DNA of 64,000 nt from Fulvivirga imtechensis AK7 (lineage in GTDB: Bacteria; Bacteroidota; Bacteroidia; Cytophagales; Cyclobacteriaceae): positions 40,444 through 104,443 of the forward strand of contig NZ_AMZN01000029.1 of assembly GCF_000331535.1 (NCBI RefSeq), in the 5' to 3' direction. A program made the position numbers and the translations under genes. Numbering within the stretch: position 1 is the first letter of the stretch; the number at the start of each line of letters is the position of its first letter. The notes below the pieces were generated by a model, which worked only from the letters and a program-made list of their open reading frames with translations, was not told where the DNA came from and searched no databases. Positions 9,421 through 17,361 of this stretch are shown one piece after another.

Positions 9421-10707
9421 ATGAATGATCTGAAAATTGTAACTGCGGAAGAAGCGGTAGCAAACATACAATCAGGCAACAGGGTGTTTATACAGGGAGC
9501 CGCCATGACGCCAAAATTATTAATCGAAAAACTCTGCGACCGGTATAAAGAGCTGGAGGATGTGGAGTTTGTTCATATGCACACCGAAGGGCCGGCTCCA
9601 TATACTAAGGAACCATATTGTAATTCCTTTAAAGTAAACAGTTGTTTTGTGGGTGGAAATGTGAGGGATGCGGTTAACTGTGGCAATGGCGATTATATTC
9701 CCATTTTTTTAAGTGAGATACACTGGCTGTTTAAAAAAGATATTTTGCCGATCAATGTCGCCCTGATCCAGGTTTCCGTGCCTGATGCACATGGTTTCTG
9801 TTCGCTGGGCACTTCCATTGACGTTACTCTTTCTGCCATTCAGTCTGCCAGAATAGTGATTGCGCAAATCAATCCGCAAGTGCCGAGAACTCATGGTGAC
9901 GGTATTATACATATAAAGAATATCGATTATGCTGTGGAGGCAGATCAGCCGATACATAGTGTAGCCTTACCTGAGCCCAATGAAACAGAAATACAGATCG
10001 GCAGGCATGTGGCTACTTTAATTGAAGATGGGGCAACTCTTCAAATGGGTATTGGCGCGATTCCTAATGTGGTGCTGGCCAATCTCTCCAATCATAGAAG
10101 ATTGGGTATTCACACGGAGATGTTCTCAGATGGTATTCTTCCGTTAGTTGAATCGGGTGTTATTACCGGGGAAGAAAAGAAGGTGAAGCCAGGAAAGATC
10201 GTAAGTTGTTTTGCTATGGGTTCGGAAAAACTTTACAAATTCATGAATGACAACCCCATCGTGCATATGAAGGAGGCCGCATACACCAATGATACGGCTA
10301 TCATCAGACAGAACCCTAAGGTGACAGCGATCAATAGCGCTATAGAAATTGATATTACCGGACAGGTATGTGCCGATACAATTGGAAATTACCAATATTC
10401 CGGTGTTGGCGGGCAAATGGATTTTATCAGAGGCGCTTCCTTGTCATGGGGAGGAAAACCGATCATAGCTATGCCGTCAGTAACTTCTAAAGGCCAGACA
10501 AAAATTGTCCCTTACCTGAAACAAGGGGCAGGGGTAACGACCACAAGAGCACACGTGCATTATATTGCTACAGAATATGGCGTGGTAGACTTGTATGGCA
10601 AAAACCTGAAGCAGAGGGCCCAGGCATTGATATCAATAGCCCACCCGGATCATCAGGAGCAGTTGGAGAGAGAGGCATTCGAGCGGTTTAATGTTAAATG
10701 CTTATAA
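9421..10707 (+). CDS. acetyl-CoA hydrolase/transferase family CoA-transferase
   Basis: 428 residues, cytoplasmic. N-terminal AcCoA_hydro domain (about 1-200) and C-terminal domain (about 265-420). Family landmarks are visible: the oxyanion loop MGIGAIPN near 205, the catalytic glutamate in HTEMFSDG near 225, and the C-terminal GVGGQMDFIRGA block. It transfers CoA between acyl-CoA and a carboxylate such as acetate; sequence alone does not separate acetate/succinate, 4-hydroxybutyrate and other substrates. Length suits the 4-hydroxybutyrate/acetate CoA-transferase branch. It stands alone, with a terminator-like hairpin downstream. A TTGATaacaATaa half-match lies upstream but is too poor to call an FNR site. 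Confidence 0.85.
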   Translation: MNDLKIVTAEEAVANIQSGNRVFIQGAAMTPKLLIEKLCDRYKELEDVEFVHMHTEGPAPYTKEPYCNSFKVNSCFVGGNVRDAVNCGNGDYIPIFLSEIHWLFKKDILPINVALIQVSVPDAHGFCSLGTSIDVTLSAIQSARIVIAQINPQVPRTHGDGIIHIKNIDYAVEADQPIHSVALPEPNETEIQIGRHVATLIEDGATLQMGIGAIPNVVLANLSNHRRLGIHTEMFSDGILPLVESGVITGEEKKVKPGKIVSCFAMGSEKLYKFMNDNPIVHMKEAAYTNDTAIIRQNPKVTAINSAIEIDITGQVCADTIGNYQYSGVGGQMDFIRGASLSWGGKPIIAMPSVTSKGQTKIVPYLKQGAGVTTTRAHVHYIATEYGVVDLYGKNLKQRAQALISIAHPDHQEQLEREAFERFNVKCL

Positions 10708-10822
10708 GAGTGGTCAGCGCTAAAAATTAGCCAAGTTCACTTTCGTAGATTTATTAGATGCCCATGTTGGTTTCAGCATGTTGCGATTAGGGGCAACTGT
10801 AGTATACAAAGGATTTGTTTAG

Positions 10823-10860
10823 AGAGGCGTGGAGAGATTTTCTCCGCGACCTCTGTTTTT
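10823..10860 (+). terminator. rho-independent terminator after the CoA-transferase gene
   Basis: AGAGG-CG-T-GGAGA pairs with TCTCC-GCGA-CCTCT with one small bulge and a short T-rich loop, and a run of five T follows. It lies 116 nt after the CoA-transferase stop codon. Confidence 0.65.
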
Positions 10861-10961
10861 CCGTAGATTTTCAGATTTTCTATATGATTGTCATATCGAT
10901 GAGACCACCTATAAAGAATGGTTGATCCGGACTGGCTATAATTTTTGAAGAGCCTCTTCCT

Positions 10962-12035
10962 CTATTTGGCAAAATGCCATCTCTGAATTTGAAGCAGCTT
11001 ATTCTTATCTTTAATAACAATTCTACCACTTCTCGTTTCAATGATACCTTCGTCCTTAAGGTCGGAGATCACACGGATCACCGATTCTGTGGCCGTACCC
11101 ACCATGTTGGCCAGGTCATCGCGAGATATGCCTAACTCAAAGCTTTCTGTGCCTTCCGGATTAAATTTTTCGCTAACTGTCAGCAATGCTTCTGCCGTCC
11201 GCTGCCTCACCGAGTTGTAAGCCAGATTAAGTAGCTTTTGCTCTTTTTCAGTCACTTTATTGGATAACATCTCTATGAATTTTCTGGAAACATCACGGTT
11301 GGTATAGACAAGATCGAAAAACTCATCACGGGGAATGAAGATGATCTCTGAGTCTTCCATAGTCTCCGCACTGTCATCATGCTCTTTATTTTCAAGCAGT
11401 GTTTCATATCCAAAAAACTCACCGGCAGTATAAATACCGGTGATCAGCTCTTTTCCGTCTTCATTGGTACGTATACTCTTTACCTTTCCCGATACCAGGA
11501 AGTAAACATAATTGGCATATTCTCCTTCACGATATATGTCGTGTTTTTTCTTATACTGTCTCGCCTTTTTGTCAGCATGCAGGTGGTTGAGGTCGTGAAC
11601 ATTCTTAGCATCTTTAATAAATTCATTTAACCCCTCAGCATTGGACAGGTACTCCTTTCTTAGAGCTTCGGCCTTCCTCAACCGTATTTCTATGGCATCC
11701 AGTAGTTCAGTATCTTCAAAAGGCTTTGTTAAGTAGTCATCAGCGCCCAGATTCATTCCTTTTCTCATATCTGTGCGTTCGGCCTTAGCGGTGAGGAAGA
11801 TAAAAGGGATATTTGCGGTAGCCTCTTTTTTTACCAGGATATGCAGCACGCCATAGCCATCCAGTTCCGGCATCATAATATCGCATATGATCAGGTCTGG
11901 CAACTCTTCCAGAGCCTTTTGCACACCTTCTTTTCCATTACCTGCTTCTACAGTCTTATATCCGTCAAGCTCTAATATTTCTACAATGTTTTCTCTTATT
12001 TCTTTATTGTCTTCAATGACGAGTATCTTTTTCAT
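10962..12035 (-). CDS. response regulator with fused Crp/Fnr-type output (REC-cNMP-HTH)
   Basis: 357 residues. The receiver domain (about 1-120) has the acidic pair E8/D9, phospho-acceptor D52 (IICDIMMPELDG), T82 and K104 (LTKPF). A linker with many charged residues follows, then a cyclic-nucleotide-binding-type beta roll (about 160-275) and a winged HTH (about 295-345) with recognition segment TATESVIRVISDL. CRP-like output on a receiver domain is an uncommon but recurrent arrangement. The cNMP domain may simply transmit phosphorylation to the HTH (inference). The histidine kinase gene lies immediately upstream on the same strand (46 nt), so they are almost certainly cognate. Confidence 0.9.
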   Translation of the reverse strand: MKKILVIEDNKEIRENIVEILELDGYKTVEAGNGKEGVQKALEELPDLIICDIMMPELDGYGVLHILVKKEATANIPFIFLTAKAERTDMRKGMNLGADDYLTKPFEDTELLDAIEIRLRKAEALRKEYLSNAEGLNEFIKDAKNVHDLNHLHADKKARQYKKKHDIYREGEYANYVYFLVSGKVKSIRTNEDGKELITGIYTAGEFFGYETLLENKEHDDSAETMEDSEIIFIPRDEFFDLVYTNRDVSRKFIEMLSNKVTEKEQKLLNLAYNSVRQRTAEALLTVSEKFNPEGTESFELGISRDDLANMVGTATESVIRVISDLKDEGIIETRSGRIVIKDKNKLLQIQRWHFAK

Positions 12036-12080
12036 ATAGGTTTAAGTAGGTTTAATCTTCAATTATGTACGCTGTAAAAG

Positions 12081-13337
12081 CTATTTTGGCAGTACGATCG
12101 TAAATGTAGTGCCTTCACCAAATTTACTTTCAAAAGAGATATCACCATTTAGCATATCTACATATTTTTTAACAATATTTAAGCCAAGGCCGGTACCCTG
12201 AATGTTCGTGACATTGCTGGCTCTGAAAAACCTTTCAAACATGTGCTTCTGTTCTTCTTCCGGAATACCTATACCCTGGTCGACTACCTGTAGCAACAAT
12301 TTTTCTTCCATATCCAGGACTTTCACGATCACTTCGCCACCCGGTTCAGAATATTTAATCGCATTGCTCAGCAAGTTGATGAGTATGTTTTTCAGTGTTT
12401 TTTTGTCCGAATATAAGTAATATTCCTCTTCCTCAGTATCGATATGAATTTTTTGTCCGTCTTTTACAATGGCATCCATCTCGTCTACCACATCTCGTAG
12501 CATATCCATCAACTCGATATCTTCATTGATGAGCTCCACCTTGCCTTCCTCCAATTTAGAGAGAGAAAGAAAGTCATTCAAAATGCCTGTGAGATTATTA
12601 ATGGAAGATTTGATCTTATGAATGTGCTTTTTTCTTTTATCCTCTGTGTCAGGGGCTGTATATCGCTCTATCAGCGAGGCAGATGACAGTATGGTACTCA
12701 AAGGGGTTCTGAATTCATGAGAAGCCATGGATACAAACCTGGATTTCAGTTCATTCAGTTCTCGTTCGCGACTCAGCGCCACTTTGGTTTCTTCTTCAGC
12801 CTTTTTCCTGATGGTAATTTGTTCCTCCAGTTCTTTATTGGCTTTTTCCAACTGACTGATCGTTTGGTCTAGCTCGCGGGTGCGCTGTGTTACCCTTTTT
12901 TCCAGTTCTGCTGCGTAGACGATCAATTGTTCTTCGCTGCGTTTCAAAGCTTCTTCAATTTTCTTTCGCTCGGTGATGTCTATTACAAAGGCTACGGTAT
13001 GATCCACCCCATCAATTTGAGCCCTGTTTAGACTAATTTCGACCGGAAAGTCATCACCATTTTTTCTTCGGCCCAGAAGATCCCTTCCTTTGCCCATTTG
13101 TCGGGGCGAAGGATGTTCTTCATACTCCTGACGATCTTTAACATGGCTATGACGTAAAGCAGGTGGAACCAATGACTCTATCTGCATGCCGATAAGTTCA
13201 CCCTGCTCGTAGCCGAACAGGAGATGGCTGGCTTCATTGGCCAGGGCAATAACCCCCTTTTTGCTCACCACCAATATGCCTTCCTCGCAAGCCTCGAATA
13301 TGGCTTCGTATGTTTCGGTATATTCTTCCTGTCCCAA
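12081..13337 (-). CDS. PAS-domain sensor histidine kinase
   Basis: 418 residues, no membrane segment, so probably a soluble sensor. PAS domain at about 8-125 (LGRRKNGDDFPVEISL is typical of FixL-like PAS), coiled coil at about 125-190, HisKA at about 195-262 with H207 in SHEFRTPL, HATPase at about 305-418 with N-box NLLSNAIKY, DQGIGIP and GTGLGLNIV. A stop codon lies three codons before the TTG start, and no ATG occurs before the PAS core, so TTG is the likely start. It probably phosphorylates the REC-CRP protein downstream. Whether this PAS binds heme or flavin cannot be read from the sequence. Confidence 0.9.
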   Translation of the reverse strand: MGQEEYTETYEAIFEACEEGILVVSKKGVIALANEASHLLFGYEQGELIGMQIESLVPPALRHSHVKDRQEYEEHPSPRQMGKGRDLLGRRKNGDDFPVEISLNRAQIDGVDHTVAFVIDITERKKIEEALKRSEEQLIVYAAELEKRVTQRTRELDQTISQLEKANKELEEQITIRKKAEEETKVALSRERELNELKSRFVSMASHEFRTPLSTILSSASLIERYTAPDTEDKRKKHIHKIKSSINNLTGILNDFLSLSKLEEGKVELINEDIELMDMLRDVVDEMDAIVKDGQKIHIDTEEEEYYLYSDKKTLKNILINLLSNAIKYSEPGGEVIVKVLDMEEKLLLQVVDQGIGIPEEEQKHMFERFFRASNVTNIQGTGLGLNIVKKYVDMLNGDISFESKFGEGTTFTIVLPK

Positions 13338-13479
13338 CTTTTTTTATTGATAAAATTAAAAATCTTTTCCTTTTTCAAAAATATGATAAAAATCAGTAAC
13401 CCCCATGAGAGATTATCATAATGAGAACTTATGGAAGTACCTATTTTAGCATCAAGAATAGGAGATAAATTGAAAATCC

Positions 13480-13950
13480 ATGGCTATGTTTAAGCGTATA
13501 ATTTTTCCTACGGACTTTTCCGAATCCTCAGCCAAGGCCTTTTCCTACGTTTTGGATGTTGTTCGCTCTCATCAGAGCGAACTCATAATTTTATATACAT
13601 ATCGATTAATTTCCGGTGCAGACGGGCGTTATTATGGCAATAAAATTTCTATAAAAAGAGAGCGTGAGGAGGAGGCTAACAAGCAGTTTGAACAATTGAA
13701 GCAATGTTATCCCGAATTATCGGACTTTGAACACCATTTTTTAACGGAGGTTGGCTTTGTCAGCGACAGGATATCCCTTGCAGTTGAACGTTTTAACATT
13801 GATCTTGTGGTGCTTTCTGAAAGTATTCAACAACAGTTGAAAGAAAAATGGGAGATGAGTGATGAAAATTTACCGGGGCGGTTCCATTGTCCTGTGCTAC
13901 TGGTGCCTTCGGAGGTTGTGAATGAGCAGGAAACTGTGAAAGTAGGATAA
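13480..13950 (+). CDS. universal stress protein (UspA family)
   Basis: 156 residues with one Usp domain: FKRIIFPTDFSESSAKAFSYVLDV at the N-terminus, LIILYTY, and the C-terminal HCPVLLVPSE. The ATP-binding signature G-x2-G-x9-G-S/T is absent; that segment reads LSESIQQQLKEKW. It is therefore probably a non-ATP-binding UspA-type protein (inference). It is divergent from the histidine kinase, with 142 nt between them, and 22 nt upstream of the DNA glycosylase gene, so the latter two may be co-transcribed. Confidence 0.85.
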   Translation: MAMFKRIIFPTDFSESSAKAFSYVLDVVRSHQSELIILYTYRLISGADGRYYGNKISIKREREEEANKQFEQLKQCYPELSDFEHHFLTEVGFVSDRISLAVERFNIDLVVLSESIQQQLKEKWEMSDENLPGRFHCPVLLVPSEVVNEQETVKVG

Positions 13951-13972
13951 ATATCGAATTAACCACACCGGC

Positions 13973-14686
13973 ATGAACCTTATTATAGATAATGTAAGGA
14001 AAGAATTAAAAGAAAATAGCGATGATGATACCAGGCAAAGCGGCTTCAGGTTTTTTAAAGAAGAAGTGAAGTTATATGGTGTAAAGACTGCTGTGGTAAC
14101 CAAAATAGCCAAGCAACATTTGAAATCTATAAAAGAAAAACCAAAAGCGGAGATACTGGAGTTGTGCGAAGTACTGTGGCAGTCAGGGTATATGGAGGAA
14201 TCATTCGTGGCGTGCCAGTGGTCGTATGCACTCAGGAAATCATATGAGCCGGTCGATTTTAAAATTTTTGAAAAGTGGGTAAATACGTATGTCTGCAACT
14301 GGGCTTCATGTGACACCCTCTGTAACCACACGGTTGGGACATTTGTGGACATGTATCCGAAATATGTGAATGATCTGAAGAAATGGGCAAGATCAGATAA
14401 CCGGTGGTCTAGAAGGGCCGCGGCTGTAACACTCATCATTCCCGCCAGAAAGGGAAAGTTTCTTCAAGACATCTTCGATATTGCGGATATATTACTGAAT
14501 GATCAGGATGACCTGGTGCAAAAAGGTTATGGTTGGATGCTTAAAGCTGCCAGCGAAAGCCATCAAAGGGAAGTGTATGATTATGTAATAAAAAACAAAG
14601 CTTTCATGCCCAGAACCGCACTTAGGTATGCCATAGAAAAAATGCCGCCAGAGCTGAGGAAGAAGGCAATGGAGAAGCCAATCTGA
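13973..14686 (+). CDS. DNA alkylation repair protein, AlkD-type DNA glycosylase
   Basis: 237 residues, all-helical HEAT-like repeats. Residues equivalent to the AlkD active cleft are present at almost the same numbers as in the Bacillus enzyme: W110, D114 (NWASCDTLCNH), R148 (NRWSRRAAAV) and W188 (GYGWMLK). AlkD-type enzymes excise 3-methyl- and 7-methylpurines by recognising the distorted backbone rather than by base flipping. The gene follows uspA by 22 nt, which suggests a stress-related pair. Full family length. Confidence 0.85.
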   Translation: MNLIIDNVRKELKENSDDDTRQSGFRFFKEEVKLYGVKTAVVTKIAKQHLKSIKEKPKAEILELCEVLWQSGYMEESFVACQWSYALRKSYEPVDFKIFEKWVNTYVCNWASCDTLCNHTVGTFVDMYPKYVNDLKKWARSDNRWSRRAAAVTLIIPARKGKFLQDIFDIADILLNDQDDLVQKGYGWMLKAASESHQREVYDYVIKNKAFMPRTALRYAIEKMPPELRKKAMEKPI

Positions 14687-14689
14687 AAT

Positions 14690-14832
14690 CTGAAACCGTA
14701 GCGCAGCAGAGGTTCACGAGGGGTCGAGGAGCATGGTTACGCGTATGAGTAAATCTGAGATCTGAAATCTTAAAACCGTAGCGCGGGTAGCGTAACCAGG
14801 GAATCGGTCTTCGATCTTCTCACATCTTACAT
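14690..14832. other. repetitive intergenic DNA between convergent genes
   Basis: Contains two imperfect copies of AAATCTGAAATCT...AAACCGTAGCGC (about 14686-14706 and 14758-14783), then GGTCTTCGATCTTCTCAC. Similar TTCGATCTTC strings occur in non-coding DNA near 19698 and 40808. No gene is seen. Confidence 0.5.
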
Positions 14833-15429
14833 CTAATCCCTAAAAACCTTTCTGTTCACAATTTTCAACTCCTTTTTTCGCGCCAGCGCCTTTACGGTGC
14901 GGATAACCGTTTCCACCCTTAGGCCGGTCATGTCGGCAATTTGCTGGCGTGTGAAGGGTACCTCATATTCCAGTTCAGGGGTATCTTCTTTTTCTTTGAA
15001 ATAGTCGATCAATGTCATGATCCTGTGCTCGGGGGTATAGCTGGAGATCTCTTTGGCGATCATGGCTTTGAACTGGAGCCGTTTGCTTAGAATTGAGCAG
15101 AATTTCAAATGGAGTTCGAAGTTCTCTTTGAGCAGATCAATAAAATTATCTTTAGACAGCTTCCATACTACAGAATCAATTACTGCATCTGCATTGGCAG
15201 GGTAGGGGAAATTGCCGAAGAGAGGTGGCTCACCAAAGCTTTCCCCTTCTTTGAACATCCCCTGAATGAACTCCTGCCCATCAGAACTGAAATTGTTCAT
15301 TTTGATCACTCCTTCCGCTACCTGATAGTAGTTTAATGGCGAACTGCCCTCCAGAAAAAGGATCTCATTTTTCTTTAAGCTAACCTGTCTGGCACCGTAT
15401 TTCTGCAGCGTAGATGTATCTATTGTCAT
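14833..15429 (-). CDS. Crp/Fnr family transcription regulator (DNR/FNR-like)
   Basis: 198 residues: effector beta roll (about 15-110), dimer helix (about 105-130) and winged HTH (about 150-198). The recognition segment GLRVETVIRTVKAL keeps the Glu (E173) and Arg (R177) that contact TTGAT half-sites in FNR. It has a single cysteine (C111) and no N-terminal Cys cluster, so it cannot carry an FNR-type 4Fe-4S cluster. That fits the DNR/NnrR type, some of which sense NO through heme, though sensing here is inference. It is divergent from hemN, and one TGAT-N4-ATCA palindrome lies between them. It is the best candidate to control the neighbouring anaerobic/NO genes. Confidence 0.85.
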   Translation of the reverse strand: MTIDTSTLQKYGARQVSLKKNEILFLEGSSPLNYYQVAEGVIKMNNFSSDGQEFIQGMFKEGESFGEPPLFGNFPYPANADAVIDSVVWKLSKDNFIDLLKENFELHLKFCSILSKRLQFKAMIAKEISSYTPEHRIMTLIDYFKEKEDTPELEYEVPFTRQQIADMTGLRVETVIRTVKALARKKELKIVNRKVFRD

Positions 15430-15463
15430 GAGTCAAAGATAATACCGGAAGGTTAACAAAAAT

Positions 15464-15477
15464 CTGATTTATATCAG
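15464..15477. promoter_or_regulatory. FNR-type box between crp/fnr-like gene and hemN
   Basis: CTGATTTATATCAG is a perfect palindrome that fits TTGAT-N4-ATCAA except for the outermost base. Its centre is about 41 nt from the regulator's start codon and 80 nt from that of hemN. An identical 14-mer occurs at 27189-27202. This suggests autoregulation and control of hemN. Confidence 0.75.
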
Positions 15478-15550
15478 GGTTTTACCTGAAGCAAGTCATG
15501 AATAAAACAGGGCTTAACCACTACTTTAGCAGAAAAATTGGAATGAGGGT

Positions 15551-16915
15551 ATGACCACGCAAGAGTTAATCAAAAAGTACAATGTGCCTGCACCAAGGTA
15601 TACCAGCTACCCCACAGTACCCATGTGGGAAGAGGAAAAGATTGGTACCGATGCCTGGATGCGGATCGTAAAGAAAACCTTTGTTGAGAGTAACCGTGAA
15701 AAAGGTATTAGTCTGTACATACACCTGCCGTTCTGTGAAAGCTTGTGCACTTATTGTGGCTGCAATACCAGGATCACAAAAAATCATAAAGTAGAGACCG
15801 GGTATATCGAAGCTCTTCACGCAGAGTGGCAAATGTATGTGGATAGTTGGGAAGACAAGCCTGTGATCAGGGAATTGCATCTTGGTGGTGGTACACCTAC
15901 TTTTTTTAGCCCTGAGAACCTGCAGTTGTTATTACAGGGCATATTAGAAAAGGCCAAGGTACATTCTGATCATGAATTTAGTTTTGAAGGGCATCCTAAT
16001 AATACTACGGAAGCACACTTGCAGACATTGTACGACCTGGGGTTCAGCAGAGTGAGTTTTGGTATTCAGGACCTGGACCTGAAAGTGCAGCAGGCTATCA
16101 ACAGGATCCAGCCTTATGAAAATGTAAAGACCGCTACGGAAGCGGCAAGACGGGTGGGTTATACTTCTGTCAACTTTGATCTGATCTATGGCCTGCCATT
16201 TCAAACCCCCGAAAGTGTTTCGAATACCATCGACCAGGTAGGACAACTGATGCCGGAAAGGATAGCATTCTACAGCTATGCTCATGTGCCGTGGATCAAG
16301 CCTGCTCAGAGGGGGTATTCTGAGGCTGATCTTCCCAGCGATGAAAACAAAAGAAAGCTGTACGAGTTGGGCAAAGAAAAATTTGTGAGAATGGGATATA
16401 AAGATATTGGAATGGATCATTTTGCACTTCCTCATGATGTGCTATATCAGGCTGCTGAAAATGATACCCTTCACAGAAATTTCATGGGTTATACTACCTG
16501 TAATACTGATCTGTTACTGGGCTTGGGCACCTCATCGATCAGCGATGCGAAATATGGCTATATGCAAAATTTAAAGGTGGTAGAGAAGTATAAACAGGCG
16601 GTTTTGGAAGGACAGCCAGCCATTTTGAAAGGTCATATAATGACAGCGGAAGATCTTTTGCTCAAAAAGCATATCCTGGAATTGTTGTGTACCGGCCAGT
16701 GCTTTTTAGGAGAGGAAATTATCAGGATAATAGGCGGAGAAGCTATAGTTCAACTCCATACCATGAGAAAGGAGGGCTTGCTGACCCTTAATAAAAGTCT
16801 GTTAAAAGTGACTGATATGGGCAAAGCATTTATAAGAAATATCGCAATGGTATTTGATATGCGATTAAAACGCGCCAAAGCCGCATCGGAACCCGTATTT
16901 AGTAAAGCTATTTGA
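15551..16915 (+). CDS. hemN: oxygen-independent coproporphyrinogen III oxidase
   Basis: 454 residues, radical-SAM enzyme of heme biosynthesis that decarboxylates coproporphyrinogen III to protoporphyrinogen IX without O2. Visible signatures: PRYTSYPTVPMW at the N-terminus; C62-x3-C66-x2-C69 with the extra C71 of true HemN (FCESLCTYCGC); LGGGTPTF; and the HemN C-terminal domain. Full length with a typical ATG start. An FNR-type box lies 80 nt upstream, matching the usual anaerobic control of hemN. The next gene (queD-like) starts 5 nt after its stop, so they form an operon. Confidence 0.95.
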   Translation: MTTQELIKKYNVPAPRYTSYPTVPMWEEEKIGTDAWMRIVKKTFVESNREKGISLYIHLPFCESLCTYCGCNTRITKNHKVETGYIEALHAEWQMYVDSWEDKPVIRELHLGGGTPTFFSPENLQLLLQGILEKAKVHSDHEFSFEGHPNNTTEAHLQTLYDLGFSRVSFGIQDLDLKVQQAINRIQPYENVKTATEAARRVGYTSVNFDLIYGLPFQTPESVSNTIDQVGQLMPERIAFYSYAHVPWIKPAQRGYSEADLPSDENKRKLYELGKEKFVRMGYKDIGMDHFALPHDVLYQAAENDTLHRNFMGYTTCNTDLLLGLGTSSISDAKYGYMQNLKVVEKYKQAVLEGQPAILKGHIMTAEDLLLKKHILELLCTGQCFLGEEIIRIIGGEAIVQLHTMRKEGLLTLNKSLLKVTDMGKAFIRNIAMVFDMRLKRAKAASEPVFSKAI

Positions 16916-16920
16916 TCTCT

Positions 16921-17361
16921 ATGCAGGTATTACGTGTCACCAAGGAGTTTGATTTTGAAATGGCGCATGCACTTCACGGGTATGATGGTAAATGTGCCAA
17001 TATTCATGGGCATACATACTATCTGTCTGTGACAGTCATTGGCAAGCCAGGAGCAAAGGAGGGCGATCCCAAATTAGGAATGGTGGTGGATTTTTCAGTA
17101 TTGAAAATGATAGTGAAGGAGCAGGTTGTCGATCAATTTGATCACGCTTTGGTGTTAAAGGACACAGACCCGCTGGTGGCCGGTATCCATGGTTTTAGTC
17201 ACGTGATAAAGACCAGCTATCAACCTACGTGCGAAAACCTTCTGATCGATTTTGTCAGTCGCATAGAAGAAAAAATAAAAGCCCCCCTCAGGCTATATTC
17301 CGTTTGCCTGAGGGAAACCAATACCAGCTATGCTTCCTGGTTTGCAGACGACAATTTGTGA
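16921..17361 (+). CDS. queD: 6-pyruvoyl-tetrahydropterin synthase / 6-carboxytetrahydropterin synthase (QueD-like)
   Basis: 146 residues from ATG 16921; a TTG nine bases upstream overlaps the hemN stop and is less likely. Zinc ligands H16, H29 and H31 (MAHAL, NIHGHTY) are present. The catalytic cysteine C25 lies four residues before HGH, as in QueD. The C-terminal ETNTSYASW block and the DQFDHALVL segment complete the family pattern. Likely reaction: 7,8-dihydroneopterin triphosphate to 6-carboxytetrahydropterin for queuosine, though a PTPS role in biopterin synthesis is not excluded. Co-transcribed with hemN. Its 3' end overlaps the 3' end of the convergent gene by 34 nt. Confidence 0.85.
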   Translation: MQVLRVTKEFDFEMAHALHGYDGKCANIHGHTYYLSVTVIGKPGAKEGDPKLGMVVDFSVLKMIVKEQVVDQFDHALVLKDTDPLVAGIHGFSHVIKTSYQPTCENLLIDFVSRIEEKIKAPLRLYSVCLRETNTSYASWFADDNL

